A stretch of DNA of 64,000 nt from Liquidambar formosana (GCA_039720395.1 CM077820.1:51451666-51515665); one strand, 5' to 3'. Positions 12,414-24,340 are shown, counted from the first letter of the stretch. Translations and numbers: made by a program. Notes: generated by a model not told the origin, from the letters alone.

Positions 12414-12577
12414 ATGATCAGATAAGCACGTGCTGATATATCTTATATCAAAACTTGCATTGGGAGTTGTACCTTGTGTATTAGTGAGATGTGAGGTGCA
12501 TTAAATCAATGCAAAGGGTACAACCCCCAATGCATAGTGCTGATGTAACTTATATCAGCACGTGCTGATGGGATCAA
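12414..12577. mobile_element. Foldback MITE with CAGCACGTGCTG ends
   Basis: The arms pair around a short centre: left GCACGTGCTGATATA..GCATTGGGAGTTGTACC, right GGTACAACCCCCAATGCAT..TATATCAGCACGTGCTGAT. A degraded relative lies at about 18640-18710. Confidence 0.65.
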
Positions 12578-12589
12578 CTCTGTGTAAGG

Positions 12590-13100
12590 ATATCAACCTT
12601 AGTGTTGTGGTAAACTTGTTTACTATCTTTTTGAATCTGTGCCACTTGGAGCCGACTTACTCATTGCTTATCTAACCACTCCCTGTATGCTCCAAATTCT
12701 CTGCTTGCTCTTGATTAGACCAAATCCATGTTTAAGAATAGGTTTACTTCTTTTTGAGTTTTTGTAGACATGAACGTTCCACCTAAGTGCAAAGCTTTAT
12801 ACCAGAATTTTGGGATTAATTGATGATAATTGAAATGCTGTATTATTATCATTATTATTATTTTTTTTATTTTATATAAAACTACTTAAAACAAAAACAA
12901 AAACAAAAACAAATAGAAAAGGTAAAAGAAAAAAAGGATTCTTATTTATCTATGAAATTGGAAAAGCGGTCAATCTTTTTCTGTGGCATTTTGCCATCTT
13001 ATACTAGAGTCAAGTTGACATAAGAATGTGACCAAATACCATCAAAAGAGCTCCAAGTATATATATCATTGTAATTACATTACTCTCAATGTCCTTCCTG
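12590..13100. other. Intergenic DNA
   Basis: AT-rich, with A-rich simple repeats near 12885-12910. No gene or element was recognised. Confidence 0.5.
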
Positions 13101-13102
13101 GT

Positions 13103-15300
13103 TTTTTTTTTTTTTAAATGTGAAATTTATTGAAACTTTCTAAAGAATATAGAACCTGTTACATTCTTATCATATAATTAGCCTCACTTGGAAGCTAATC
13201 CACAGATTAGACTTCTATATTATCCAAACCTGCACAAAACAGCCAAAAACTCTGCATCATTATTCATCTTCTTATATACATATTTACAAACCCAATAATC
13301 GAAACATTTCCCTAGGGTAAAAATCTCCTCATCCAAAACTTTCACCCTCCAAGGAGCATCATAATTCTTTGTCAACACCTCCTTGGCATTATTTGAATCT
13401 ATTGCCACAATCAGCTGCCGGACATTCCTTCGTAAAGCCATCTCCATCCCAACTTCAATTTGATAGCCTCCAATTTAGTATTCTAAACAGACTCAGGCCT
13501 ATAAGCCATAGGAAAAACACAAATTAAATTGTTTTCAAGACTCTTTATCACACCCCCTAGCATCCCCTCTCTCAGCAGTAAAGGAACCATTGGTGTTTAA
13601 TAACCAACAATCCCACAGAGGGGGCTCCCATGTACACCTAATCTGAACTGAGCAGGCAGCCTACATTCATCGACCAATTTCTATATTTATATCACCATCC
13701 ACCACCTTTTTGCCCATAGCAAGCTGCAACCGTACAACTTTCTCCACCTTAACCACCTGCTTAAATGCAAGAAAGAGTTTCCGAAGAATCATCCAATCTT
13801 AATCATAAGATAAAATCTTCCTTGAATTAACCACAAAGCTAGCACCCTCGCAATTCTTAATCATCCAATTGACCTCCTGAACCCATCTTAAAACAGGCCT
13901 TACCACCTTGCATCTTCCAAGAAGAGCAGTCCACACAGATCTTCTGAAATGTACAATCAAAGAAGAGATGCTACGTACATCTTTTCGGCAGCAGCCTGGC
14001 ACAATATATCTGGAGCTCTTTGACACCCTCTTCTACACTAACCTATCTTGAGTTCGCAGTCTTCCCTTTTAATACTCATAAGATGAAGGAACGCTTAGAA
14101 TTCCCATGCTTGAACCATACCAACTGGTACTATACAACTTCCTACCTGTGGTCCCTCCCTGCATCCTGAACACTTTCTGAAAAAAATACCTCTATTTGAC
14201 AGCAGGCTGTCAAATGATATCATCCCTTACCTAATCTCCAAATAAAGAAAATTTTCCCTCTCCCAAACCTCCCTAGCAGAGGAGTTATGCAGGGGGTGGC
14301 CTCCATCTATTATTGCTAAAAATGGCAGAAACCAAAGCATTTGAAGGTAACTCACTATCACATCCATAATAGCATTTCCATACCTTTCGATAATGGAGCC
14401 AGAAAGAAGTCAATCATCATATTACAAATAAGTAGCATTCCTATTTCCGATTCTCTGCATAAATAACCCTCTAGCCTCAAACCTGTAGACTAAACTTCAC
14501 AGATTGAATCAACTGAAGCCTCCCTGCATGTGACAAAAATCTACTACTTCAGCTGCCCACTCTTCATATAACCTTGTAGAAACTAGAAGAAAACTGAAGA
14601 TATCTGACAGGAAATTTCCCCACATCAGAACCAAAAATATTAGCAAATGCAGCCTACTCTTGCTCAATAAAACCCATAGAGAAAATCTGATTTTTGCTCT
14701 TATTTGCACCCAGCTCAGAAACTTTAAAAAAAACCATCTAAAGCTACCTTCAAGGCTTGAACAGACCCCTTATCTCCATGGCAAAACAATTACAGATCAT
14801 CTGCAAAACTGAGATGTGTTATTTTTAACCTCCCACATTTAGGATGATAGAAGAAAGTAGGCTCATCAACCATTTTAGCGAGCCTCCTTGAAGGATACTC
14901 CATTGCCAACCACTAACAAATAGGGAGGCATTGGGTCCACCTGCCTTGAACCCTTGGACCCTCGAAGTAGCCTTCTTCTAGTGCCCTATTTACTGCCTCT
15001 GAAAATTTAGCAGTTCACACACTTCATCACCCAATAAATAAACAATAAAGGAAATTAAAAACCTCTTACCATTTCGTACAAAACCTCTCAACTAACCACG
15101 TTGTAGGCTTTCCATATATCGACCTTTATCATACACCTCAGAGATGTAGCTCACCATTGATAGTTCCCTTTGAGGCTTATTTACCAGTTTAGCCACCACT
15201 TCCTTCAATCTATCAGTAAGAACCCTTGCAATGCATTTATACAACAAATTGCAGCAAGAGGTAGGCCACGAATCATTTAAAGTAGCTGCAGCCAAACCTT
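13103..15300 (-). pseudogene. Degenerate 5'-truncated LINE (RT, zf-RVT, RNase H)
   Basis: Read on the minus strand, pieces appear in the correct order for an L1-type plant LINE ORF2. About 15295-15092 has the RT segment CCNLLYKCIARVLTDRLKEV. About 14815-14790 has the catalytic FADDL box, with a stop right after it. About 14709-14509 is the RT thumb region and about 14026-13799 a zinc-finger-like tail. About 13447-13220 is RNase H-like, with the AIDSNNAKEV and NNDAEFLA motifs. The T-run at 13103-13115 is the poly(A) tail seen from the other strand. Many stops and frameshifts make it inert. The RNase H domain sets it apart from the LINE at 37731-44189, where I see none. Confidence 0.8.
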
Positions 15301-15977
15301 ATTTACCACTTTTTTTCTTTTTTTCTTTTCTCTTTTTTTTTTGGGGGGGGGGTTGGATTCTGGGGTTTGAGCTAGGCTGGTTTAGATCCCCCTCCACGGA
15401 AAAATTTGGTTTGAACTGGTCTATTCCTTAAGCAATTTTTTTCCTTGAAAACTAAGATACTGGTTCTAGTCTTTATGTTGTTTGGTTCATGTTTAGGCTT
15501 TAGTTTCACAGATTAGGTTTTATACGATTAAGGGTAGACGATGAGGTTATATGAGTTTAAGGGTAGATGATATGAAACCTTTTTAAAGCAGATGTGGTTT
15601 TATTCTGATATTGGAACAAGGCATTAAAAACGTGAATGTGTATATTGTGGTTTAAAATTTTCTGTTTATGTTGATTTTTTGTTGTGATGCTTTGGTTTGG
15701 CGATTGATGATTTATTGTTTTTTGCTTAATGTGACGTTAGACATCAAATTTTCGGGATTCTTTTGGATGGAATTTTAAATGAAACTATTAAGATGTTGTA
15801 CAGTAATTACCATTTAGTATTGGATAAGTAGAGCATAATTGTTTAAAAATTGTTTACATGTTTTATCGAACATCACCTAGCAAAGAACTCGAGTTGCCTT
15901 TGGACTTTGCAGTGAATTTCTCCCCCCCACCCACTCTTTACTATAGCACTCGTTGGGATGATTATGTTGTTCCCTGA
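15301..15977. other. Intergenic DNA
   Basis: Contains a long T-rich tract followed by a G9 run (about 15341-15351), then AT-rich DNA. No gene is supported. Confidence 0.5.
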
Positions 15978-16062
15978 TAGCACGTTTGTTTGACCGGAAT
16001 CAAGGGGAATTGGAAGATGTTCCATTCTAATTCCCCTCAATTCCGGCCAAACAAACGTGCCA
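15978..16062. mobile_element. 85-bp hairpin MITE with TGA target duplication
   Basis: The ends TAGCACGTTTGTTTGACCGG and CCGGCCAAACAAACGTGCCA are inverted and the whole element folds into a hairpin. TGA flanks both sides (15975-15977 and 16063-16065). The terminal GTTTGTTTGG core resembles Tourist/PIF-Harbinger elements. Confidence 0.75.
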
Positions 16063-16086
16063 TGAGTTGATTGAGTCTTCTGGACT

Positions 16087-16575
16087 GAGATGAAGAGATT
16101 ATGCTGCAGGGTAAATGGATGCTCATATTACCAAGAAATGATGTTCAGTGATGAGGAGCAATCTGTTTTTATGTTTTGATTACATGAGAATAGGAGTGTT
16201 TTTATTTTTAAAATTTGTTCAGTTAAAGTTCCTAGAGCTTGGCCTTTAAGAGGCTGAATGATTTTCAGCAAACCTCTTGCAAATTGTAATTGACTGCTTA
16301 GGATTCTTGAGTACTAATCTCAAGTTTCTTGAGATGAAGAGATTGCTGCAGGGTAAATGGATGCTTATATTACCAAAAAAACGATGTTTAATGATGAGGA
16401 GCAATCGGTTTTTATGTTTTGGTTACACTAGAATAGGTTTGTTTTTATTTTTTAAATTTGTTCAGGTAAAGTTCCTAGTGCTTGGCCTTTAAGAGTCTGA
16501 ATGATTTTCAGCAAAACTCTTGCAATTGACTGCTTAGGACTCTAGAGTACTAATCCCAAGTTTCTCAAGAAAGAA
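16087..16575. repeat. Two-copy tandem duplication, period about 244 bp
   Basis: Both copies begin GAGATGAAGAGATT..GCTGCAGGGTAAATGG and run through TGAATGATTTTCAGCAAA to a CAAGTTTCT-type end, with about 10% divergence. It lies just upstream of the F-box pseudogene and no coding frame is conserved between copies. Confidence 0.85.
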
Positions 16576-16917
16576 TTTTTTTATTGCATTACTTAGCCTG
16601 CAAAGTTCTCGCGAATTTTTAAAAAAAAATAGTTTTAATCGTTAGATATTCTTTCATCTTTATGAGATGAACAATTAGTCATTACTTGTCAACCGTAACT
16701 GATCGTAGATAATATCATCTTAATGTTGTTCTTCATCACCTTGTCTATTGACTCCAATGTCATTGGATTTTAAGATTGATTTTAGGAATATTGTTTGTTG
16801 TTGCGCTTGCATTTTTTTATTTTCTTTTTCGCGTATTAACGGCTGTCAGAAACTTCCATTTAGGCTTATTTACTCAATGAAGATTTTTTAGTAACTCGCA
16901 GTGAAGAAAGCTAGACA

Positions 16918-18515
16918 ATGATGACAATGGAGGAAGTTGGAGAGAGAACCTGGTCTGATCTTCCTAGTGACATTCTTAATTTCATTAAAGCATGGCTTTT
17001 GGTAGAGACCTTAGTTGTTTTCACGCAGTTTGCCGCACATGGCGATCATTGTCAGCAGTCCCCTCCCCAGTTCAATTGACACAACCTTCAATCACATTGT
17101 CAGCTATGATTCAATTTCCTATGCTCATGTTTTCCAGGCATAACCCCTCAGTGTGCGAATTTTATCACCCTGTATACAACACCACATACATCATGGAGGT
17201 CCCAGAAATAGCTGGTGCAATAATCCGCTATTCGAGAGATGGATGGTTGCTTCTGTCTCAAGGAAATTATTCAATGTTCTTTTTCAACCCTTTCACGAAG
17301 GAAAGAATTGATCTTCCTGACGTAGAGTACAAATCTGCTTTCAACGGTATTGCTTTCTCTAGTCTTCCGACTTCAACAGACTGTAGTTTTCGGAACAGGG
17401 GGTATGTTTCCAGAATCTACTGATTTTCGCTTCATTCGTCATGGTGAAGATACTTGGAAATGGTGTCGCGCTCGCAATAGTTTAGGTTTCGTTCCGTCTC
17501 ATTGTAACCCAGTTTTTTACAATGGAGTTTTCTATTGTCTAGGTGAAAATGGGAAGTTGGCAACTTTTTGTCCCCAAGCAGAAGATGTAAAGGGTTGGAC
17601 TGTTCTTGATAGACTTGAAAAGCCTTGTGTTTTGATCAAGAGAAACTATTTGGTTGAGTGTTGTTAAGTTTCCAACCTAAAAGCCTAAACTATTAGGTGA
17701 AGGGCCCAAACAGGTATATTAAGTCATATCAACATTTTATATTTAAACGATGTGGGATGTGGGACTTCCCAACACTCCCCCTCACGTGTAGGCCTAACAA
17801 GACAACAATGGCTTGTCACGTAAACAACAACGGGCTCATGAACGAAATAGGCCCAACAACAACAACAATAACGGGCTCACAAATGAAACGGCTCAAGAAT
17901 GACATATTCTGATACCATGTTAAGTTTCCAACCTAAAAGCCTAAGCTATTAGGTGGAGGGCCCAAACAGGTATATTAAGTCATATCAACATTTTATATTT
18001 AAATGATGTGGGATGTGGGACTTCCCAACAAGTGCAATGGGGAGTTGGTGTCAGTGTTCGAGGGTCATGCAAGAGAATGGGTTAAGGTCTTCAGGCTTGA
18101 TCGTTCAGTGATGGCTTGGAAGCAATTACACAACAGTGAAGATGATATGTTGTTTCTGAGTGTGACCACATCATTTTCAGCAAAAAGTGCAACAACCAAA
18201 GGTTTTGGAATGGGAAACAAAATATATTATCCAAGGTTCAGCAACAACAATGGCGTATTTTATTCTCTTATGACAGGCAAGTTTCATTCGTTCGGGATTG
18301 GTTTCACCCGTGAGGATTGTTACACTACCACAGAAAAGAGGCATTGCACTTGGATTCAACCCAGCTTTGACACACATACCAACGAAGACTCCAATGGTAC
18401 TCGTGTTCAATCGATTCTGAGGCAGAGGAGGACTTTTAAACCAATGGGAGTATCGTGTTTATGTTCATATGAGATTTGTAGGATTTTTTTCCCCATTTTC
18501 CCAAGATTATTATAA
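16918..18515 (+). pseudogene. F-box/DUF295-type protein pseudogene, TRIM-disrupted
   Basis: The frame opens at ATG 16918 (MMTMEEVGERTWSDLPSDIL), a typical F-box start. The frame shifts near 16995, probably by loss of one T in CTTTTGG, and F-box residues continue as LSCFHAVCRTWRSL. DUF295-like sequence follows: GWLLLSQG and FFNPFTKERIDLPD. A second frameshift falls near 17375, followed by STDFRFIRHGEDTWKW and NPVFYNGVFYCLGENG. The coding sequence is then split after LVEC by a 369-bp TRIM (17662-18030) and resumes NGELVSVFEGHAREW. The tail runs to a stop at about 18513. Intact family members are SCF ubiquitin-ligase substrate adaptors of about 350-400 aa. Two frameshifts plus the insertion make this copy non-functional. 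Confidence 0.85.
17662..18030 (-). mobile_element. TRIM retrotransposon inserted in F-box pseudogene
   Basis: A terminal-repeat retrotransposon in miniature. Two 113-bp LTRs (17662-17774 and 17918-18030; TGTTAAG..CCCAACA) differ at only about three positions. On the minus strand a primer-binding site TGGTATCAGA abuts one LTR and a purine tract (GTGAGGGGGAG) abuts the other. The 143-bp centre has no coding. The target duplication is AGTGT/AGTGC (one mismatch) at 17657-17661 and 18031-18035. It interrupts the DUF295 region exactly between codons that otherwise continue in frame. Confidence 0.88.
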
Positions 18516-18519
18516 TTTA

Positions 18520-19340
18520 TGAGATGTATGGGGTATTATAAGGTGGTTTGTTTTTCTAAGACAGGCATTGATAGTCGCCTTTCTTTAGTTTGGAAGAATA
18601 TATTTGTATGAGATGAATGGTATCTATATAGTGATTTTTAGGTACAACCCACACACACATGATGTACAACTCTCAATGCATGATGCTGATGCCAACAAAT
18701 TTAGCACGTGCTAACATGAAAATTTGTAGGTATCTGTTTACTCATCCTACTTTGAATGGCTTGATGTGGTAAACTGGTGTGGACTGAAAGATTTAAATTG
18801 GCCCTGTTTGTGATATCCTAAAACAAAGGGTGGCAATCCGAAAGACGTTGCCTAAAAATTTCTGGGTTTGGACAATTTAGTTTCGGCCAAATTCAAAATC
18901 AAATCTTGGCATGGGTCTCAGTTTGGCAAGGCAACCAACCTGTCTCAAGTTAATTATTTTAATATATGATAAAGTAAATATAAATATATATATATAAATA
19001 TATATTGCCCGGGTTTATTTTAGATCTTGAAAAATAGTGGGTAGAAGGAAAAGGAAAATGTTTAAAATTTTTCTGTGAAATAACGTAAAAGATATAAGGC
19101 CAATGCTGATTTGGTGATGCCAAGCCAGTCGTTTTTGCTCTACATTTGGGCTAATTGTAATGCAGACAGTTTTCACGCCTTTTGAAGGGCATATGGGCAT
19201 GTTTAAAATTCCATACCATGCAAGCAAATCCCCTAGCACATCAACATTCCCCATTTTACCTCTTTCTTTGCAGCTGGAAAGAAATAAACTTACTGCTATC
19301 AACTACATAGCAAAAAAGGTTTGAAAGTTGCCACACATAA
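18520..19340. other. Intergenic DNA with MITE relic
   Basis: About 18640-18710 (GGTACAACCCACACA..AATGCATGATGCTGATG..TAGCACGTGCTAA) is a degraded relative of the MITE at 12414-12577. A (TA)n stretch lies near 18975-19005. A minus-strand frame at 19015-19302 has no recognisable family. Confidence 0.5.
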
Positions 19341-19342
19341 CC

Positions 19343-19560
19343 AACGAGTGGTTGGTCAAGGTGGTCGATATTCAGATTTCTTCACTCAATGTTTGGGTTC
19401 GGGTCTCCACTGCCACTTGATGGGGCTGAACCTATTTTTTGGCGCCTAGAGCTCGCAGTGGGACTTAATCTTTAGCCTCGACATAGGTGTGTAGCGGGGT
19501 CTCCTACAGATTAGCTGTGGGTTGCTAAGGGACAATGCTTCCCGGCGAGTATGTGAAGTC
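19343..19560 (+). mobile_element. Possible tRNA-derived SINE
   Basis: GAGTGGTTGGTCAAGG resembles an A box and GGGTTCGGGTCTCC, about 45 nt downstream, resembles a B box, as in plant tRNA-derived SINEs. Moderately GC-rich sequence follows. No poly-A tail or target duplication was identified. Confidence 0.4.
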
Positions 19561-20251
19561 ACCTATCTGCTTTCAAATTTTTTAAAATTTCAAATTATTT
19601 GGGATAAAGTGAAAATGGGTTGAACTTGAAGGGGGTAAAATGTAACTCTTCCTTAAAAATGGAAAATAATTTGAAAAAGTATGGCACATGGTGCTACTAG
19701 GCTACTAAATAACAGGGGTGCAGCTAGGCTAGTTGAAACCAAGAACCAAACTAATCCAACCAATTTGGGTAAAAAATATACGCTATTTGAAAGCAAATCT
19801 AAGCAATGTTGTCAAATCATAATTGAATGGAACCAAATCAAATCGACCTTAATTCAATTCAATACAATTCAATTGTATTTTTAAGTTAAAAATAAATCTC
19901 CAAGCAAGTATCGAGGAAATATTGGGATAAATAATTTTCTAACCGAGGAAACAAATCGTTCACATTTCAGGAATTAATGGGGTGGTTACTAGTAGGACTT
20001 TGAATGTAATGCAGGAAATGATAAAGAAACAATATTTTCTTTAAATAAAGGTATTGAAATCTATATCATATAAATTTACTATTCATCTATACCATGTAAC
20101 AAGCAAACTTGGCATCACACGCATGCAACAATTCATAAGGTATGTAATATATCTTTCACTGGATAGAATTACCACTTTTTGCCCAAGAAAAAGGTCAGAA
20201 AATTTTGTTATAATGCAAGTGAGCAATGTATAACTTTGCCTGGCTGCTTAC
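19561..20251. other. Intergenic DNA downstream of CHY-RING relic
   Basis: The C-terminal zinc-ribbon exon expected for a CHY-RING gene (CPVC..SVCDMS-type residues) was looked for on the minus strand and not found. Otherwise the region is AT-rich with no feature. Confidence 0.5.
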
Positions 20252-21024
20252 CAGAAATGAAGCTCCATCTCTTTCACACATTCCAAATGTATCGTGTGTC
20301 CACATGGTAACACTGCAATATATCTTTCGTTGTATAAAAAAGAAACTGCAGATTGAAAAAGAAGAATTCATCCAACTGAGAATTAATACACTTTCTTAAA
20401 TTTTTATGAATAGCATTGGTTTGTAGCTAAATTTTACCTCAAAGAAAACAGGGCAATTGTGGTGCATTGCTCTTTCCACACAATAGTGTGAATCCTTCAT
20501 CAACTTTGAATAGCAACATCCTGAAAGAGGGTTAGTGAAAATTTCCAAAATCAGCTAATATATAAGGGAAAAAAAAAAAAAAATGAAGGAATAAGGAGTG
20601 TAATTGGCAGTGCAGAATGAGGGAATTACATAATCTCACTTACTGCATTTCTTACAATGAAGGAAATTTTCCTTGCCTCCAGTTCTGTAAAAGCAATCAC
20701 AGCAGAGATGAGTTATGAGAATCATTTGCAGAGTGATGCATTACTGACTAGGGGACTATCGGGCCATGAAATCAATTGAAATTTGGAACTAATCAATAAT
20801 ATATCATAAAATTTTCTAAATGCCAATGTTAACCATAAAACATAAATTATTTTCAGAATAATAGAATTGTACAAGTTAAAGAAGAAGAACAAGTTGTCAT
20901 TCAAGAATATGATAAATTTAGAAGAATAATAGAATATTACAAACATAAGTTTCCATATGGGAAAACTCTTTTAATAAATGGGATAGAATTGGGTTATGTA
21001 TCTTCGATGTAAAGGTTACGTATA

Positions 21025-21051
21025 ACACACACACACACACACACACACACA
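21025..21051. repeat. (CA)n microsatellite
   Basis: A 27-nt run of alternating A and C in an intron of the CHY-RING relic. Confidence 0.95.
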
Positions 21052-21327
21052 AATGCAAAAATTCAGAAAAGCTATATACAAGTTCAATTTTCTCTAAAAT
21101 CAAAAATCTTGATACAAGTTCATATTTTTCTTAATGAAACTTTGAAAATTATATGAAATTCTTTCAAACATTAAAAAGTGAATGAAAATTGTGCAACACA
21201 TTGCAGTGGTATTGGTTTTTTGAAACCTGAAACCCATAACCAGATTGTTCCACAAGCAATCATTTACATTCGAAACCAGGACTTCGAGAAAAAGAAGAAG
21301 GTTAGAATAAGAAATAGAGTTGAAACT

Positions 21328-21577
21328 ATTGGAAATACACCACATCCCACATCGATTAAATTTTCAAGTTTAACATGTCTTTGTATACTTGTTTGGGCAC
21401 TTACAAGCTTTTAGACTTTTAAGTTGAAAACTTAACATGGTATTAGAGCATGTCGTTATTGAGCCGTTTCGCTTGTGAGCCCGTCTTTGCTGTCTACGTG
21501 AAAGATCCATTATTGTCTTGTTAGGCCTACATGTGAGGGGGAGTGTCGGAAATATACCACATCCCACATCGATTTAA
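21328..21577 (+). mobile_element. Second TRIM of the same family, 3' LTR truncated
   Basis: 5' LTR about 21328-21437 (GGAAATACACCACATCCCAC..CTTAACA), then the primer site TGGTATTAGAGC at 21438. The internal region is shared with the TRIM at 17662-18030 (TTGAGCCGTTTC, TTGTCTTGTTAGGCCTAC), followed by the purine tract GTGAGGGGGAG. The 3' LTR starts at 21544 and stops after about 34 nt. It lies in an intron of the CHY-RING relic and ends 13 nt from the exon 4 donor site, in the opposite orientation to the gene. Confidence 0.8.
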
Positions 21578-22859
21578 CAGAAACATTACGTCATCATCGA
21601 AGAGCTTGCATTTTGCGCAATAGTAGTACTTTTCCATGCAAACCCCGCAGTTTATGCAATTCTGTTGAACCTAATAATGGTCTTATGAAGTCTACATGAG
21701 ACTGACATCAATTATCAACAAATTTAACTGGAGGGATGGGCAGCCTGTTCCAAGTTCCAACAATATAATACTTATTCCTCTTTTGTCTCATTCCAAGAAA
21801 CTAGATTGGCAAATTATGGGCTACTTGTTGATGTCTCTATCTTCCTAAAGTCTTTATCTCTTGAACAAAATCCATTACTTTTTGAAAAGTAAAGAACATT
21901 TGCAGATGAAAAAGCAAAAAAGAAAAGGTTCTATGTGACCCAAACACATGCCCACTACATATGAAGTTCTATTCCTCGTTTTTTTCATTTTTGGCATGTG
22001 AATTTTCATTTTTTTTTCCTTTTGGCACATGTGGGGTTATATTGTTCAGGTTATGACCATGGTCTCATTAGTTTCAAAATAGCTTAGCAATTGAGTAATG
22101 AGAATTAAAAAATGAAATTAGCATTTTAAAAAACAAAAGACCACTCCAATCCAGAAACAGAATGATTTTTTATTTATTTATAAAGAAATACTCCGGCCGT
22201 AGAATGAATTCCTAGGTGATTATGGTGTAAATTACTGAGAATTGGTGAAAAAAGAAACAAACCTTTTAAACTTCATGGCGTGGAATACCATGCTGATCAG
22301 GAGTATCAGTTTCCAGTGAGTTCTGTCCAAATATTATTCAAGTAAAACGAAAGAACTATCAGCTTAAAATAGATGCATCTTAAATTTTTATTTGTAGTGA
22401 TATAAAAAGGGAAAAGACCAAACATCACACCTTTGCTTCATTGTGGCAATGCCTGCAATCAACTATCTCATTACAACAAGGTGCTCTGATCTTGCACCTC
22501 TCTTGTAATGTGTGCACCTGACCCCATCCAAGAAAAAAAAAAAAAAAAAAAAAACAAAAAAAAAACCAATTATCAATCAGAAATCAAAAACCCAAAAAGC
22601 TAAAATTCAAATATATCCCCCAAAACATCAAAAAGAAAATTTCCAAAATTTTTTGAAGAAATATGATATATATTATCGGAATGAGACATACTCAGAATTC
22701 CCAGATCCAAGCTCCATCAGAGACTCATCTTTCTCAGAAAACTCAGAAAGTTCTGACCCAATTCTGTTCTCCATTCTCTTCAGATTAAACTTTCTTGTCT
22801 GTATATACCCACAATTGATATATATAAATCTCAATAATTACAAGTAATTAATCAACCAA

Positions 22860-24340
22860 AAAAAAGGGGTGGGGCTGGAAAAAATAGAAAATTTGTCATG
22901 GATCTGAAAATCCCACCTAAACCCAGCTGAGACTAAAAAAAAAAAGGGGCAGTTTTCTCAAGAGAGGTAATGAGCCCAAAACACCACCATTGAATCTATA
23001 CAAATTTGTCTATTTGTTAAGCAGCAGGAGAGAAAACCCTTTTACCCTTCATATACCTCCCCGCCCCCCCCCCCCCCTCTCTCTCTCGCTAAATATATAT
23101 CTATCAGGCTGACGAGGTGACACGGCAGGGCTTAGCTGACAACTAAATATGAGAAGATTAATGGAAAGTGGGTTTTCATGGGCGAGCGTGGATCCTCTCG
23201 ACATGTATGTGTAAGTCTCACCTCATATACGCCATCGCCATTACCATCTTTCACCATTACGTACCCGAGATAAACGCGCTTATTTCGTGGATTAGACAAT
23301 GGGTTGTCTCCGGCTTTGGTTCTGCGGTGTAGCTGACTGTAAACGTCTAAACGAGAACTGAGTTGGCTCTTCCGAGTTGAGTAGAGACAGAAGTTCAAGT
23401 TATTCCCTCCGGGCTTAGTGTAAGCACCGAGTCAAGTGGGTGACTGTGGGCATGAAGTTGATATGACGGTAAAGGACATGGAGGTTTTGATTTTGACAGG
23501 ATGTGTTTCCCTAACTGTCGAAACTGGATGGGGTATTTTGGAGAAGATAATGTTTTAGACAAGTGAGGAAGTATAAGGCCCACGCGCCAGTGAATAATCA
23601 TGTTGTGCACGCTCTATTTTTTAAAGCAAAAACTTATAAATAAATATATTAAAAAAAAAGAAAAGAAAAGAAAAACACACGGAGTGGTTGGGACTAAAGG
23701 ACCCATAACCAAATTGATGCGAAGATCCCCATCTAAATTTTGAAGGCTTTTATTTTGGGTGCGGCTATTCGCATTCTCATATCCTTTGTAGCACTCCTCC
23801 CAAATTTTTTATTATACGATTTGATGTTATTATTTTAAAAGTCCCAATTCTTATCTTATACCTCCTCTCATGCTTTTATTTTCATTGAAAGATAATGGCA
23901 TCAGTTTGTATCATAAAATAGTTGAGGAGAGTGTGAGAAAGAATATAAAGAGTGTGAATGGTCTCACCATTTTTTTTATTTTTTTATTTTTAGTCAAGTT
24001 AGTGTCACCGCATAAAATATTATAGGGTGGTGATAGATGGGACGAAAGATACAATGCCGAAGAAGGGGGTTGATTGACTTGTCAGCTTCCCATTCGTTAG
24101 ATACAAAAAATAGCCCTCTCAGAATTTTGCGCATCTATACCAAAAAGACCAAAAACCCACTTTCCTATTTGTCCCAAATACTCAACCGAAAATCACACTT
24201 AAAATCAAAAAGCAAGAATCATGCTCAATGTCAAAAAGATCCAACTATCTTTATTTTGAATATTCAGATAACAACTAGAAAATGAAAAAAATTCAAAGCA
24301 AAAACAAGATAATATCATCAAATCAACAATTAAGATAACT
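22860..24340. other. 5' flank of CHY-RING relic and intergenic DNA
   Basis: The first part is the likely former promoter side of the minus-strand CHY-RING relic, with a C-run and (CT)n near 23065-23092. About 23100-23620 is less AT-rich and has minus-strand frames (23132-23398 and 23395-23610) with no recognisable domain. No gene is claimed. Confidence 0.45.

Larger units (their letters stand above)
20252..22774 (-). pseudogene. CHY zinc-finger/RING E3 ligase relic (CHYR1/RZPF34/MIEL1 type)
   Basis: Minus-strand exons with GT-AG borders can be traced. Exon 1 22774-22688 (MENRIGSELSEF..). Exon 2 22517-22431 ([20 protein letters not shown]). Exon 3 22322-22263 (DQHGIPRHEV, then a stop). Exon 4 21670-21590 (VQQNCINCGVCMEKYYYCAK). 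Exon 5 20694-20644 (TGGKENFLHCKKC). Exon 6 20520-20438 (CCYSKLMKDSHYCVERAMHH). Exon 7 about 20345-20252 (VLPCGHTIHLECVKEM). Intact proteins of about 260-300 aa are ubiquitin ligases in ABA and stress signalling. Lesions: the first CHY Cys-x-His is out of frame, exon 3 ends in TAA, two middle zinc-binding exons are missing, the RING CPVC is CPVF, exon 7 has a 2-nt shift, and the C-terminal zinc ribbon is absent. Confidence 0.82.

Noticed and set aside
17662..18030. Cassandra-type TRIM carrying 5S RNA
   Set aside because: The LTRs lack a recognisable 5S rRNA promoter or body, so the element is an ordinary TRIM.
21555..21600. Extra CHY-RING exon overlapping the TRIM end
   Set aside because: The exon 4 donor at 21589-21588 is clean and the sequence below it belongs to the TRIM LTR.
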